Shown here: positions 32,602 through 41,317 of the stretch, in pieces
Layout: each line of letters begins with the position of its first letter
Position numbering within the stretch: position 1 is the first letter of the stretch
Assembly (NCBI GenBank): GCA_900541205.1
Contig: UQIV01000009.1
Location: forward strand, 1-64,000
Reading direction: 5' to 3'
DNA from: an uncultured Collinsella sp.
Lineage (GTDB): Bacteria; Actinomycetota; Coriobacteriia; Coriobacteriales; Coriobacteriaceae
DNA length: 64,000 nucleotides
Translations under genes and position numbers: made by a program
Notes under the pieces: generated by a model
Database searches by the model: none
What the model saw: only the letters and a program-made list of their open reading frames with translations
Told to the model about the DNA's origin: nothing

Positions 32602-33864
32602 ATGGCTGGGATGCGAAGAATTAGCGTTTCATTGGCGCCAAAAACAGTGCGATCTATCAGGCTATTTGGTCTTCTTGTTGCACAGCTGTGTGCGTATTCG
32701 ATGCTGTCGGCACTGTGCTTTGCGTGTCCGCTTTATTTGTTCGATTGCAGCGGCTCCTCAACGTTATATGGCGCCGTCGCGGCGATAGCGTTCATACCGG
32801 GCGTGCTCGCGACTCCGGTTGGCGGGATTTTGGCGGATCGGGGAAAACATCGCGGGGTTCTTGTGGTACTCGGCATTGTTCTGATGGCTGCATCACTGCT
32901 GTTTATCCCCATGAAGCGTTCGCTGCCTCTTGCGGTTGTCGTGGCAGCAATGCTTTGCGTCCAATATGGCATCCAATCGCTGCTGAAACCGATGCTTCAA
33001 ATTGAGGCGGTGCGCATGACGGGCCAAGAAAAGGTTGAGCGTGCCACTGCGTTGGTCTCGCAGATAATCATGATGAGCAATATCTTGGGGCCTGTAGTCG
33101 GGACGGCAGTCTATGGGTGCTTTGGTATCGATACTCTATGCGAAACCGCGGCGTTGACGTTTACGATTTCAGCCCTGCTGTTCGGGGGCGCACTCAAGCA
33201 AAATGCCTCATCTGAAACGATGGGAGACGGCGCGACTCGTACGACACGCCGAAACGATTTTCGGGAGTTGATTCGGTACCTGTCTCAAAACTCATCACTG
33301 CTCGTTGTGTTTTTGATTGCGGCTATTTTGAACCTTGCGTTAGTTGGGTTAACGATTGGTGCTCCCGTTATTGTTGCAAAGCATCTCGGAATGCAGTCAT
33401 CCTTTGTTGGGATTATTGAGGTGGCAATGGGCTTAGGTGGTCTTGTCGGAAGTGGTTTGGTCGGTATTTGGCCACATCGTTTTTCCTTCAAGGGCATATG
33501 TCGATATGTTGCGATGATTAGTTTTGGAGTCGTACCGATTATTGTCGCACTACTGAGCGGTCCTGATGAATTAGCGTTTGCCGCGCTTGCGGCCGGCTCG
33601 GCATGGGTTATGGCGTGGGCAAGCATTACATCGGTCGAAATCGTTTCATTCGTTCAGCGGTCAGTGCCAAAGGAACTCTGCGGAAAAGTGCTGGCACTCG
33701 TTTATATGACGCTTTCCTGTGCAACGCCTATTGGCCAATTGGTTTACGGGCTCGCATATGATCGATGGACACCGGCGATTGTATTCGCAGGCATGTTGGC
33801 GGTGCTGACGTTGACGACGGCGCTGTTTAATCGGCTGATAAGTCGCTTATGGCGAATGTCTTAA
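32602..33864 (+). CDS. MFS transporter, drug-efflux type
   Basis: A 420-residue major facilitator protein with 12 predicted helices. The loop 2-3 motif is GGILADRGKHRGVL near residue 74, and the N-terminal helix pattern FGLLVAQLCAYSMLSALCFACPLYLF fits the MFS_3/MefA-like exporters. ATG 32602 has GGGGGCAGG upstream. It follows a tetR gene with an operator between the two, a typical inducible efflux arrangement. Codon use is somewhat more AT-rich than its neighbours, which hints at acquisition by transfer. Substrate unknown. Confidence 0.9.
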   Translation: MAGMRRISVSLAPKTVRSIRLFGLLVAQLCAYSMLSALCFACPLYLFDCSGSSTLYGAVAAIAFIPGVLATPVGGILADRGKHRGVLVVLGIVLMAASLLFIPMKRSLPLAVVVAAMLCVQYGIQSLLKPMLQIEAVRMTGQEKVERATALVSQIIMMSNILGPVVGTAVYGCFGIDTLCETAALTFTISALLFGGALKQNASSETMGDGATRTTRRNDFRELIRYLSQNSSLLVVFLIAAILNLALVGLTIGAPVIVAKHLGMQSSFVGIIEVAMGLGGLVGSGLVGIWPHRFSFKGICRYVAMISFGVVPIIVALLSGPDELAFAALAAGSAWVMAWASITSVEIVSFVQRSVPKELCGKVLALVYMTLSCATPIGQLVYGLAYDRWTPAIVFAGMLAVLTLTTALFNRLISRLWRMS

Positions 33865-33927
33865 GGCGCTGGGGGACCGTGAATTTGCGGAAGCATTGTC
33901 TCGCCGCGCCGGAACGCCATTGTTTGG

Positions 33928-33977
33928 GCATGCCTCTCCTTCGTCTACAATATCGTGCAGACGAAGGAGAGGCATGC
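33928..33977 (+). promoter_or_regulatory. 19-bp perfect palindrome covering promoter, RBS and start of the HAD gene
   Basis: GCATGCCTCTCCTTCGTCT (33928-33946) is exactly complemented at 33959-33977 with a 12-base loop. The right arm contains AAGGAGAGG and the ATG at 33974. TACAAT, a possible -10, lies at 33945-33950. It acts either as an operator or as an RNA hairpin that masks the ribosome binding site. Confidence 0.75.
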
Positions 33978-34837
33978 TCATGATCAAGATGTTCGCGAGT
34001 GACTTAGACGGAACGCTGCTGAACGCCCTGCACGAGGCAGATGGGACCATCCGCCGTGCCATTCGCGAGCTGACCGAGGCCGGCCTGCATGTGGTTCCCG
34101 CGACCGGACGCTCGACGCTGCCGGTCGGCGAGCATGGCTTTACGGGCCTGACGCTTGACGCCTGCTGCTCCAACGGATCCATCGTGCGCGACAGTCATGG
34201 CGAGGTGCTCAAGACCTGGACCATCGACCCGCAGGTTACCGAGGAACTGCTCAAGGCGTTCCCGGACATTTGCTTCGACTGCTCCACGCCCGACGGCATG
34301 TTTTCGAGCGGGTCGTTCGAGATGCACCAGGCGGGTTTTAAGAAGGACAGCCCTATCAAGCGCATCGTGATGCGCGGCATGCGCGCGCGTGGCGGGTATC
34401 ACGAGGAGCAGTATTTCGATCAGTCGATCGGCGACATCCTGCGTCATGACGTGTGTAAGATCAACTGCCGCGTGACCTCGCCCGATCTAGAGCGCGACCT
34501 TAAGGCGTATTTGGCCGAGCGCTCGGACCGCGTGGTCAACGCGCCGTTTGACCCGGTGATGTTTGAGATCACGGACGTGGCGTGCAACAAGGGTGAGAGT
34601 GTGGCCTGGCTGGCGGGCTACTACGGTATTGCCGAGGACGAGGTCGCGGTCTACGGCGACGGCGGCAACGATATCGCCATGCTCAAGCGTTTCCGCCACA
34701 GCTACGCGACCAAAAACGCAAGCGAGGCAGCCAAGGACGCCGCGAGCGCAACTATCGGCAGTTGCATGGTCCACGCCGTCCCCAAACACATGCTCGCCAC
34801 CATGCGCAAGCAAAACTCTCGCACCGTCATCGAATAA
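33974..34837 (+). CDS. HAD-IIB (Cof-type) phosphatase
   Basis: A 287-residue phosphatase of the haloacid dehalogenase superfamily. Motif I is FASDLDGTLL with the nucleophile Asp, motif II is VVPATGRS, motif III Lys lies in ACNKGESVAWL, and motif IV is VYGDGGNDIAML. A Cof-type C2 cap lies between residues about 85 and 190. These enzymes act on sugar phosphates, nucleotides or cofactors such as FMN. ATG 33974 is chosen; ATG 33980 is equally possible and better spaced from AAGGAG. The start lies in a 19-bp palindrome. Confidence 0.9.
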   Translation: MLMIKMFASDLDGTLLNALHEADGTIRRAIRELTEAGLHVVPATGRSTLPVGEHGFTGLTLDACCSNGSIVRDSHGEVLKTWTIDPQVTEELLKAFPDICFDCSTPDGMFSSGSFEMHQAGFKKDSPIKRIVMRGMRARGGYHEEQYFDQSIGDILRHDVCKINCRVTSPDLERDLKAYLAERSDRVVNAPFDPVMFEITDVACNKGESVAWLAGYYGIAEDEVAVYGDGGNDIAMLKRFRHSYATKNASEAAKDAASATIGSCMVHAVPKHMLATMRKQNSRTVIE

Positions 34838-34866
34838 TGTGACAAAGGGACAGCCCCTTTGTCACA
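34838..34866. repeat. GGGACAG-loop hairpin after the HAD gene
   Basis: TGTGACAAAGGG and CCCTTTGTCACA form a 12-bp stem around ACAGC. The loop/upper stem carries the GGGACAG core seen at other sites, while the stem is different. A fragment of the same type, on the minus strand, lies at 35284-35300. Confidence 0.8.
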
Positions 34867-34958
34867 GGTGACGCTGGTCTCTTGAAATACGAACAAACAT
34901 TCGCATATCTAACTGCGCTTTGATAGACTTGATACTGTTGGCGGCAGTTCCATGTGCC

Positions 34959-34993
34959 GGGCAACGCCCTCCATCTGATGGGAGGTGATGCCC
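34959..34993 (+). promoter_or_regulatory. RBS-masking hairpin of a small ORF
   Basis: GGGCA (34959-34963) pairs with TGCCC (34989-34993), and CCCTCC (34967-34972) pairs with GGGAGG (34980-34985). The latter contains the ribosome binding site, so the leader should fold back and block initiation at 34994. Confidence 0.7.
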
Positions 34994-35119
34994 ATGACCG
35001 ATCTGATTGATTTCGTGAGACTTCTGACCGCTTTGGTCTCGTTCTCCACGGCACTCGTCGGGCTTTCCGAGGCACTCAAGCAACGTTCGAAGCAACGTAA
35101 AAGGGGTCGCCGCCGCTAA
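34994..35119 (+). CDS. Small membrane protein, 41 residues, type I toxin-like
   Basis: ATG 34994 follows GGGAGG by 8 bases. The product has a polar start, MTDLIDFVRLLTALVSF, one amphipathic or membrane helix to about residue 28, and a strongly basic tail rich in Lys and Arg (QRSKQRKRGRRR). A hairpin masks its ribosome binding site, and a terminator stem overlaps its last codons. Size, topology and occluded initiation resemble membrane toxins of type I toxin-antitoxin systems, but I see no recognised family motif and no certain antisense RNA. Confidence 0.6.
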   Translation: MTDLIDFVRLLTALVSFSTALVGLSEALKQRSKQRKRGRRR

Positions 35120-35136
35120 GGCGTTGACCCCTTAAT
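35101..35136 (+). terminator. Terminator overlapping the end of the small ORF
   Basis: AAGGGGTC and GACCCCTT enclose the last codons and stop of the 41-residue ORF, followed by AATCC. The remaining gap 35137-35329 shows only a GGGACAG-type fragment at 35284-35300. Confidence 0.65.
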
Positions 35137-35329
35137 CCAAGCAACGGCGCTGCCCAGCTTTCCAGAACTTGGGCTGCCGTCGACACTATTCTACCCACGA
35201 ATGACATTTTGAACAATCGGCAATGCCGCTCCAAAAGCCAGGCACAATTGGCACAACCTAGGCGGTCGCTGAATATGGCAAAGAAACTGTCCCTTTATCA
35301 CATCCAAAATATTGCCTTTACGTGTTGAT

Positions 35330-35373
35330 GCACACGGTGTGCAATAATACTCGCACTGTGCAATAGCGCACAG
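35330..35373 (+). promoter_or_regulatory. Operator region of the PlsR-like/PlsA-like operon
   Basis: TGTGCAATA occurs at 35338-35346 and again at 35358-35366, a 20-bp spacing that places both on the same DNA face. The first is part of GCACAC-G-GTGTGC (35330-35342), the second of CTGTGC-AATAGC-GCACAG (35356-35373). The TetR-like gene starts 22 bases downstream, so autoregulation is likely. Confidence 0.65.
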
Positions 35374-35394
35374 GCTGAGTAACAAGGAGGACGC

Positions 35395-36105
35395 TTGTCC
35401 CAGCTCGAGAAATGCGATCGCCGGTCCCTTCGCTCGCAGCGTGCCCTTCGCCAGGCACTTGCCAGCGAGCTTGCCGAAAGCGGCGACCTTTCGCGCATTA
35501 ATGTCGCGTCGCTCACCGAGCGCGCTGGCCTTACGCGCCGTACGTTCTATTCGCACTACCGCGATATCCCCGACTTTATCAATCAAATCGAGGATGGCTT
35601 GCTGGCCGAGATCCGTGAGCGTATTGAGCTCATCACTGCAGCTCAGCTGCCCGATCTCTATCACAACATCGATGAGCTCGAGCCGGCGCCCGGTTCGGTT
35701 GAGCTGCTGCGTTATCTTGCGGCCAACCGCGACTTAATCGGTGCGCTGCTGGGTCCGGGCGGCGACCAGGCCTTCATTAAAAGGATCATCGACACCGCGC
35801 GTGAGGCTGTGGTGCCGCGTGCGCAGACGGGCATTTTGGGCCTGGCGCTGGGCACGTTCTTTGACTACTACGTCACCTATGTCGTGAGTGCCGAGGTCGG
35901 CATGATTCAGCGCTGGTTTGAGCGCGGGCTCACCGAATCGCCTGAGGCCATGGCGCGCATTATGACGGTGCTCGCTTTTGTGCGCCCTGGTGACCTGTAT
36001 GGACAACCCATCGATATCAACGTGCCAGAATACGGCATGAAGCTATTGAACTTGCAGCTCGAGGACGCGGCCGACACCGCCGCAACCGTCGAGTCCAACA
36101 ACTAA
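35395..36105 (+). CDS. plsR: TetR-like regulator, candidate PlsR
   Basis: A 236-residue protein. The N-terminal HTH (RSQRALRQALASELAESGDLSRINVASLTERAGLTRRTFYSHYRDIPDFINQIE) is of the TetR type, and the C-terminal domain (about 95-200) matches the TetR_C_8-like ligand fold. The TTG start at 35395 is supported by AAGGAGG. It ends 11 bases before the giant dehydratase-like gene, so the two form an operon. That two-gene order matches the plsA/plsR pair described for bacterial plasmalogen synthesis in Clostridium perfringens; the name is by analogy, and the gene order may differ. Confidence 0.75.
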   Translation: MSQLEKCDRRSLRSQRALRQALASELAESGDLSRINVASLTERAGLTRRTFYSHYRDIPDFINQIEDGLLAEIRERIELITAAQLPDLYHNIDELEPAPGSVELLRYLAANRDLIGALLGPGGDQAFIKRIIDTAREAVVPRAQTGILGLALGTFFDYYVTYVVSAEVGMIQRWFERGLTESPEAMARIMTVLAFVRPGDLYGQPIDINVPEYGMKLLNLQLEDAADTAATVESNN

Positions 36106-36116
36106 GAGGAGAGACA

Positions 36117-39100
36117 ATGAGCAAACTCGTCGAGGGCATTAAGGACCGTATGGTCGCTGCCGCGCGTGAGGCTGCACCCGCCATGGTGGATGCTGCGCAG
36201 AAGGCCGCGACCGCAGCTGCCGAGAAAGTTGCCGAGGCAGTTGCCGATGCCAAGAACGCGACAGGGGAGACGTCCGTCGCTAGCGAGCCCGCCACCGCCG
36301 AGCCCGCAGTCACCACCGCCGCCCACGCCCCCGAAGGCGCGATCTTCAACCCCGAGAACGCCCGCGGCAACCTGCACCTGGGCATCGACGTGGGCTCCAC
36401 CACCGTTAAACTTGCCGTGCTCAACGACGACAACCAGATCGTCTACGCTAAGTACCAGCGCCACCACACCGACGTTCGCGCCTGCGCCCGCGACCTGTTC
36501 GAGGGCGCTGCGACCGTGCTGCCGACGGCCCAGATGACCTGCGCCATTACCGGCTCGGGCGGCCTGCTGCTGTCCCAGTGGCTCGACCTGGAGTTTGTCC
36601 AGGAGGTCATCGCCAGCAAACGCGCCGTCGAGACCCTTATCCCGGCCACCGATGTTGCCATCGAGCTGGGTGGCGAGGACGCCAAGATCATCTACTTCGA
36701 TAACGGCATCGAGCAGCGCATGAACGGCACCTGCGCCGGCGGTACGGGCGCGTTCATCGATCAGATGGCCACCCTGCTGCACACCGACGCGAGCGGCCTT
36801 AACGAGCTCGCGGCCAACGCCACCACCATCTATCCCATCGCCAGCCGCTGCGGCGTTTTTGCCAAGACCGACGTGCAGCCGCTGCTCAACGAGGGCGCCC
36901 GCCCCGAAGACGTGGCCGCCTCCATCTTCCAAGCCGTCGTGACCCAGACCATCTCGGGCCTGGCGTGCGGCCGTCCCATCCGCGGCAACGTCGCCTTCCT
37001 GGGCGGCCCGCTGCAGTATCTCTCCGAGCTGCGCCACCGCTTCTACCTCACGCTCAACCTGGACGAGGAACACCGTATCGTGCCCCAAAACGCTCACCTG
37101 TTTGTGGCGAGCGGCGCCGCCATGGCGCACGAGTCCAACAAGCTCAGCACGTTCCCGCAGCTCATCGAGGCCATCGATGCCCTGGGTGACACACAGGGTG
37201 CCGAGGTCGAGCGCCTGGACCCGCTCTTTGCCACCGACGAGGACTTTGCCGAGTTCAAGGGTCGCCACGACACCGAGGTCGTCCCCAAGGGCAAGCTCGA
37301 CGGCTACACCGGCCGCGTGTTCATTGGCATCGACGCCGGCTCCACCACCATGAAGGCCGCGCTCGTGGGCGAGGACGGTCAGCTGCTGCACACCTGGTAC
37401 GGCAACAACAACGGCGACATCCTAGGCACGGCCAAGGTCATCATGGCCGATTTCTACAACCACATCCCCGCGGGCTGCACCATCGGCCACGTGACCACCA
37501 CGGGCTATGGCGAGGCGTTGCTCATCGAGGCCCTCAAGGCCGACTCCGGCGAGATCGAGACCGTTGCGCACCTGCGCGGCGCCAAGGCATTCCTGCCCGG
37601 CGTCGAGTTCATCCTGGACATCGGCGGCCAGGACATGAAGTGCCTGCGCGTCAAGGACGGCGTCATCGAGCACATCATGCTCAACGAGGCCTGCTCGTCG
37701 GGTTGCGGTAGCTTTATCGAGAGCTTCGCCGTCTCTATGAACATGGACGTGCGCGCGTTCGCCAACGCCGCCATCCATGCCAAAGCCCCGGTCGACCTGG
37801 GAAGTCGCTGCACGGTCTTTATGAACTCGCGCGTCAAGCAGGCGCAAAAGGAAGGCGCCACGGTGGGCGACATCGCGGCCGGCCTGTCCTATTCCGTCAT
37901 CAAGAACGCCCTGTTCAAGGTCATTAAGCTGCGCGACCCCAAGGAGATCGGCAGCCAGGTGATCGTCCAGGGCGGCACCTTTATGTCCGACGCCACGCTG
38001 CGTGCGTTTGAGCAGCTTACCGGCGTTCATGCCGTGCGTCCCGACATTGCCGGCTGCATGGGCGCCTATGGTGCGGCCCTGCTCGCCCGCGATCGCGCCG
38101 GCGCCGACGGCACCTCGACCATCCTCTCGGCCGAGGACATCGCGCACCTCACCGTGACGCAAAAGCATGTCCGCTGCGGTCGCTGCTCCAACAACTGCCA
38201 GCTCACCGTCAACGACTTTGGCGGCGGCAGGCGCTTCATTACCGGCAACCGCTGCGAGAAGGGCGCCGGTCACAAAAAGCAGAAGACCGAGGCCCCCAAT
38301 CTCTTCAAAAAGAAAAACGAGCTGCTCTTTGACCGCGAGGTGCTGAGCCCCGATGAGGCCCCGCGCGGCACCGTCGGCATCCCGCGCGCGCTCAACATGT
38401 ACGAGAACTACCCCTTCTGGCACGCGTTCTTTACGCGCCTGGGCTTTAGCGTGCAGCTGTCCGACCAGTCGAGCAAGAAGACCTACCAGGCGGGCATCGA
38501 GTCCATGCCGTCCGAGAGCGTGTGCTATCCGGCCAAGATGAGCCACGGCCATGTTATGAACCTTATCGACCGTGACGTCGACTTTATCTGGATGCCGTGC
38601 GTGCGCTGGGAGCGCAAGGAGGACCCGACGGCTGGCAACTGCTATAACTGCCCCATCGTCATGAGCTACCCCACAGCGTTGGCGCTCAATATCGATGAGA
38701 TCCGCGAGCAGAACATCGAGTTCCTGTACCCGTTTGTGCCCTATCACGATAAGACCGAGCTCAAGCGCCGCCTGTACCAGGTGCTCGCCGTCGACCGCGT
38801 GGCCGATGCTGAGGCCGGTCGAGGTCGCGTGCGCGGTCCCAAGATCACGCGCTCCGAGGTCGATGCCGCCGTTAACGCTGCCTTTGAGGCCGATGCGCGT
38901 TTCCACGAGGATATTCAGACCATGGGCGAGGAGGCTCTTAAGTGGGTCGAGGACCACGGCGGTCACGGCATCGTGCTTGCCGGTCGTCCCTACCATAACG
39001 ACCCCGAGATCAACCACGCCCTGCCCGAGCTTATCTCGAGCTTTGGCTTTGCGGTCTTTACCGAGGATTCGCTCGCGCATCTGGTGAAGCCCGAGCGTCC

Positions 39101-40901
39101 CATCCGCGTCGTCGACCAGTGGATGTACCACAGCCGCCTGTACGCCGTCGCCCGTTTTGTGACGATGCGCAACGACCTGGACCTGATCCAGCTTAACTCT
39201 TTCGGCTGCGGTCTGGACGCTCTGACCACCGACCAGGTGCAGGAAATCCTTGAGGCCAGCGGTAAGATCTACACCGTGCTCAAGATCGACGAGGTGTCCA
39301 ACCTGGGCGCCGCGCGCATCCGCATCCGCTCGCTCATGGCAGCGCTCAAGGACCAGGAGGCCGAGCGCTTGGCCGAGGCCACGGCCGCGGGCGACACCTA
39401 CGAGCAGGGCGATGCCGCGCCGGTGGCGCCCTCCACGGATGCCCCCTCGTTCGCAAGCCGCAAGTACACGTTTGAGGCTCAGCGCGAGAGTGCTTCGGCC
39501 GCGTGGCCCAAGGTGCCCTTTACCGAGCAGATGCGCGAGGAGGGCTACACCATCCTGTGCCCGCAGATGGCGCCGATTCACTTTGACCTGGTCAAAGAGG
39601 TGTTCCGCGGTGCCGGCTACAACTTGGAGCTGCTGCCCTCGACCGATCACGACGCCGTCGAGGCCGGCCTGCGCTATGTGAACAACGACATCTGCTATCC
39701 GTCAATCCTGGTGACGGGCCAGATCATGGAGGCCATCGAGAGCGGTCGGTACGACCTGTCCAAGACGGCCGTGGTTATCAGCCAGACCGGCGGCGGCTGC
39801 CGTGCCACCAACTACATCGCGCTCATCCGCAAGGCCCTGCACGAGAGCGGCCACTCCGAGATCCCGGTGATCTCGCTTTCGGCAGTGGCGCTCGGCGAGG
39901 ACAACCCCGGCTTTAAGATTACGCCGGCGCTGCTTAAGCAGGCAGTCTACGCGGTGCTCTTTGGCGACGTCATGATGCAGATGCTCTACCGCTGCCGCCC
40001 GTACGAGGCCACGCCCGGCGCTGCCAACGCACTCTACGAGGAGTACATGGCACGAGCCCGCAAGCTGGCGCCCAAGTTCAACCGCCACAACTACACCAAG
40101 CTGTGCCGTGAGGCCATCCGCGCGTTCGACACCATGCCGCTCGTGGGCGAGGGTACCAAGCCGCGCGTGGGCGTGGTCGGTGAGATCTTGGTCAAGTTCC
40201 ACCCCACAGCCAACAACCACGTGGTCGACGTTATCGAGCGCGAGGGCTGCGAGGCCGTGGTACCGGGCCTGCTCGACTTCTTCCTGTACTCCATGAGCAA
40301 CGCCGAGCTTCAAAAAGACGAGCTGGGAAGCTCTGCCACGGCGCGCGCTAGCATGCAGGCGCTCATTAAGCTGGTGGACTGGATGCGCACGCCGGTGGAG
40401 GAGATGCTCGAAAAGTCCCGCCGCTTCGAGGCGCCCGAGCGCATTGGCACCATGGCGGACAAGGCTCGTACGGTGCTTTCGGTGTGCAACAACATGGGCG
40501 AAGGCTGGCTGCTCACGGCCGAGATGCTCGACCTGATCGACCACGGTGCGCCCAACATCATCTGCACGCAGCCCTTCGCGTGCCTGCCCAACCACGTAGT
40601 GGGTAAGGCTGTGATCAAGGAGCTGCGCCGTCAGCACCCCGAGAGCAACATTGTCGCGGTGGACTACGACCCCGGTGCATCCGAGGTCAACCAGCTCAAC
40701 CGCATTAAGCTCATGATCAGTGTGGCCAAGGAAAACATGCGCGCCGGCAAGGGCTTTAAGCTCGAGAAGGTGGCGCCGCTCGCGATGGACGAGGTCACCG
40801 GCCAGATGCGTGCCCACGATGGCTGCGTGAGCTGCGGCTCGGTCGACGAGAGTGCCGTGGCGTCGGTCGCTGAGCGCCTGGGACGCGGCATTAAGAAGTA
40901 A
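36117..40901 (+). CDS. plsA: Giant acyl-CoA dehydratase-activase/reductase fusion, candidate plasmalogen synthase
   Basis: A 1594-residue iron-sulfur protein. Residues 1-75 are an Ala-rich helix and linker. Two BadF/BcrA-type ATPase domains follow, starting at GIDVGSTT (89-96) and GIDAGSTT (404-411). Each has the two cluster-binding Cys of 2-hydroxyacyl-CoA dehydratase activases (Cys206/Cys245 and Cys526/Cys565). A Cys-rich segment CGRCSNNC (687-694) with Cys713 precedes DUF2229-like and dehydratase-like halves with CYPAKMSHGHV (from 803), NNDICYPSILVTGQ and QTGGGCRATNY, and a final CVSC (1570-1573). In anaerobes this architecture is found in PlsA, which turns ester phospholipids into vinyl-ether plasmalogens. 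A generic 2-hydroxyacyl-CoA dehydratase is the alternative. Confidence 0.8.
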   Translation: MSKLVEGIKDRMVAAAREAAPAMVDAAQKAATAAAEKVAEAVADAKNATGETSVASEPATAEPAVTTAAHAPEGAIFNPENARGNLHLGIDVGSTTVKLAVLNDDNQIVYAKYQRHHTDVRACARDLFEGAATVLPTAQMTCAITGSGGLLLSQWLDLEFVQEVIASKRAVETLIPATDVAIELGGEDAKIIYFDNGIEQRMNGTCAGGTGAFIDQMATLLHTDASGLNELAANATTIYPIASRCGVFAKTDVQPLLNEGARPEDVAASIFQAVVTQTISGLACGRPIRGNVAFLGGPLQYLSELRHRFYLTLNLDEEHRIVPQNAHLFVASGAAMAHESNKLSTFPQLIEAIDALGDTQGAEVERLDPLFATDEDFAEFKGRHDTEVVPKGKLDGYTGRVFIGIDAGSTTMKAALVGEDGQLLHTWYGNNNGDILGTAKVIMADFYNHIPAGCTIGHVTTTGYGEALLIEALKADSGEIETVAHLRGAKAFLPGVEFILDIGGQDMKCLRVKDGVIEHIMLNEACSSGCGSFIESFAVSMNMDVRAFANAAIHAKAPVDLGSRCTVFMNSRVKQAQKEGATVGDIAAGLSYSVIKNALFKVIKLRDPKEIGSQVIVQGGTFMSDATLRAFEQLTGVHAVRPDIAGCMGAYGAALLARDRAGADGTSTILSAEDIAHLTVTQKHVRCGRCSNNCQLTVNDFGGGRRFITGNRCEKGAGHKKQKTEAPNLFKKKNELLFDREVLSPDEAPRGTVGIPRALNMYENYPFWHAFFTRLGFSVQLSDQSSKKTYQAGIESMPSESVCYPAKMSHGHVMNLIDRDVDFIWMPCVRWERKEDPTAGNCYNCPIVMSYPTALALNIDEIREQNIEFLYPFVPYHDKTELKRRLYQVLAVDRVADAEAGRGRVRGPKITRSEVDAAVNAAFEADARFHEDIQTMGEEALKWVEDHGGHGIVLAGRPYHNDPEINHALPELISSFGFAVFTEDSLAHLVKPERPIRVVDQWMYHSRLYAVARFVTMRNDLDLIQLNSFGCGLDALTTDQVQEILEASGKIYTVLKIDEVSNLGAARIRIRSLMAALKDQEAERLAEATAAGDTYEQGDAAPVAPSTDAPSFASRKYTFEAQRESASAAWPKVPFTEQMREEGYTILCPQMAPIHFDLVKEVFRGAGYNLELLPSTDHDAVEAGLRYVNNDICYPSILVTGQIMEAIESGRYDLSKTAVVISQTGGGCRATNYIALIRKALHESGHSEIPVISLSAVALGEDNPGFKITPALLKQAVYAVLFGDVMMQMLYRCRPYEATPGAANALYEEYMARARKLAPKFNRHNYTKLCREAIRAFDTMPLVGEGTKPRVGVVGEILVKFHPTANNHVVDVIEREGCEAVVPGLLDFFLYSMSNAELQKDELGSSATARASMQALIKLVDWMRTPVEEMLEKSRRFEAPERIGTMADKARTVLSVCNNMGEGWLLTAEMLDLIDHGAPNIICTQPFACLPNHVVGKAVIKELRRQHPESNIVAVDYDPGASEVNQLNRIKLMISVAKENMRAGKGFKLEKVAPLAMDEVTGQMRAHDGCVSCGSVDESAVASVAERLGRGIKK

Positions 40902-41018
40902 CTGGCCTGCTTTGGGCTAGATATGAGGCAAACGGGTGGCAGCCGTACCGGCTACCACCCGTTTTTGCTGGACATATGTTGCGTAAATGACCTTGCTGCA
41001 GCCTTCTGTGGGCTCGTA

Positions 41019-41148
41019 TTTCAGAAGTGCGGTGAAAAACGCGAACCTCCCGAGCACACTGCTTTTTTAGGCTCTCGTGACCTGCGGTTTTGTTGCTAAA
41101 AAAGTCGGTCTGGTCGGCGAAGCTCAATTTTTCACCGCACTTCCGAAA
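41019..41148. repeat. Inverted repeat with 21-bp arms and large loop
   Basis: The arms at 41019-41039 and 41128-41148 differ at one position; the left begins TTTCAGAAGTGCGGTG. Inside, GCTTTTTTAG and CTAAAAAAGT can form a second stem. The element lies between the PlsA-like gene and the 3-hydroxyacyl-CoA dehydrogenase gene. No ORF is supported in 40902-41317. Confidence 0.75.
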
Positions 41149-41317
41149 ACAGCGGTTCAGCAGCGTCAAAAAATGCCCTCAAAATCGAGAGTTAATGAAC
41201 AGGTGTTGCCGTTCGCCGCAAATTACCGTCCGTTTATAGAACCAACCCCTGGCTCGTAGCCTCCATACGGTTGAATAAATACACATCTATGGAATTACGT
41301 AAGAGAGGACTGTTCCT

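Noticed and set aside
34867..35394. tRNA or other stable RNA gene
   Set aside because: No cloverleaf or TTCGA-type loop was found; the region is explained by the small ORF, its terminator and the operator.
37422..39650. A 742-codon open frame on the minus strand
   Set aside because: It is fully antisense to the PlsA-like gene, whose domains are clear. Long antisense frames are expected in GC-rich coding DNA, and this one shows no motif.
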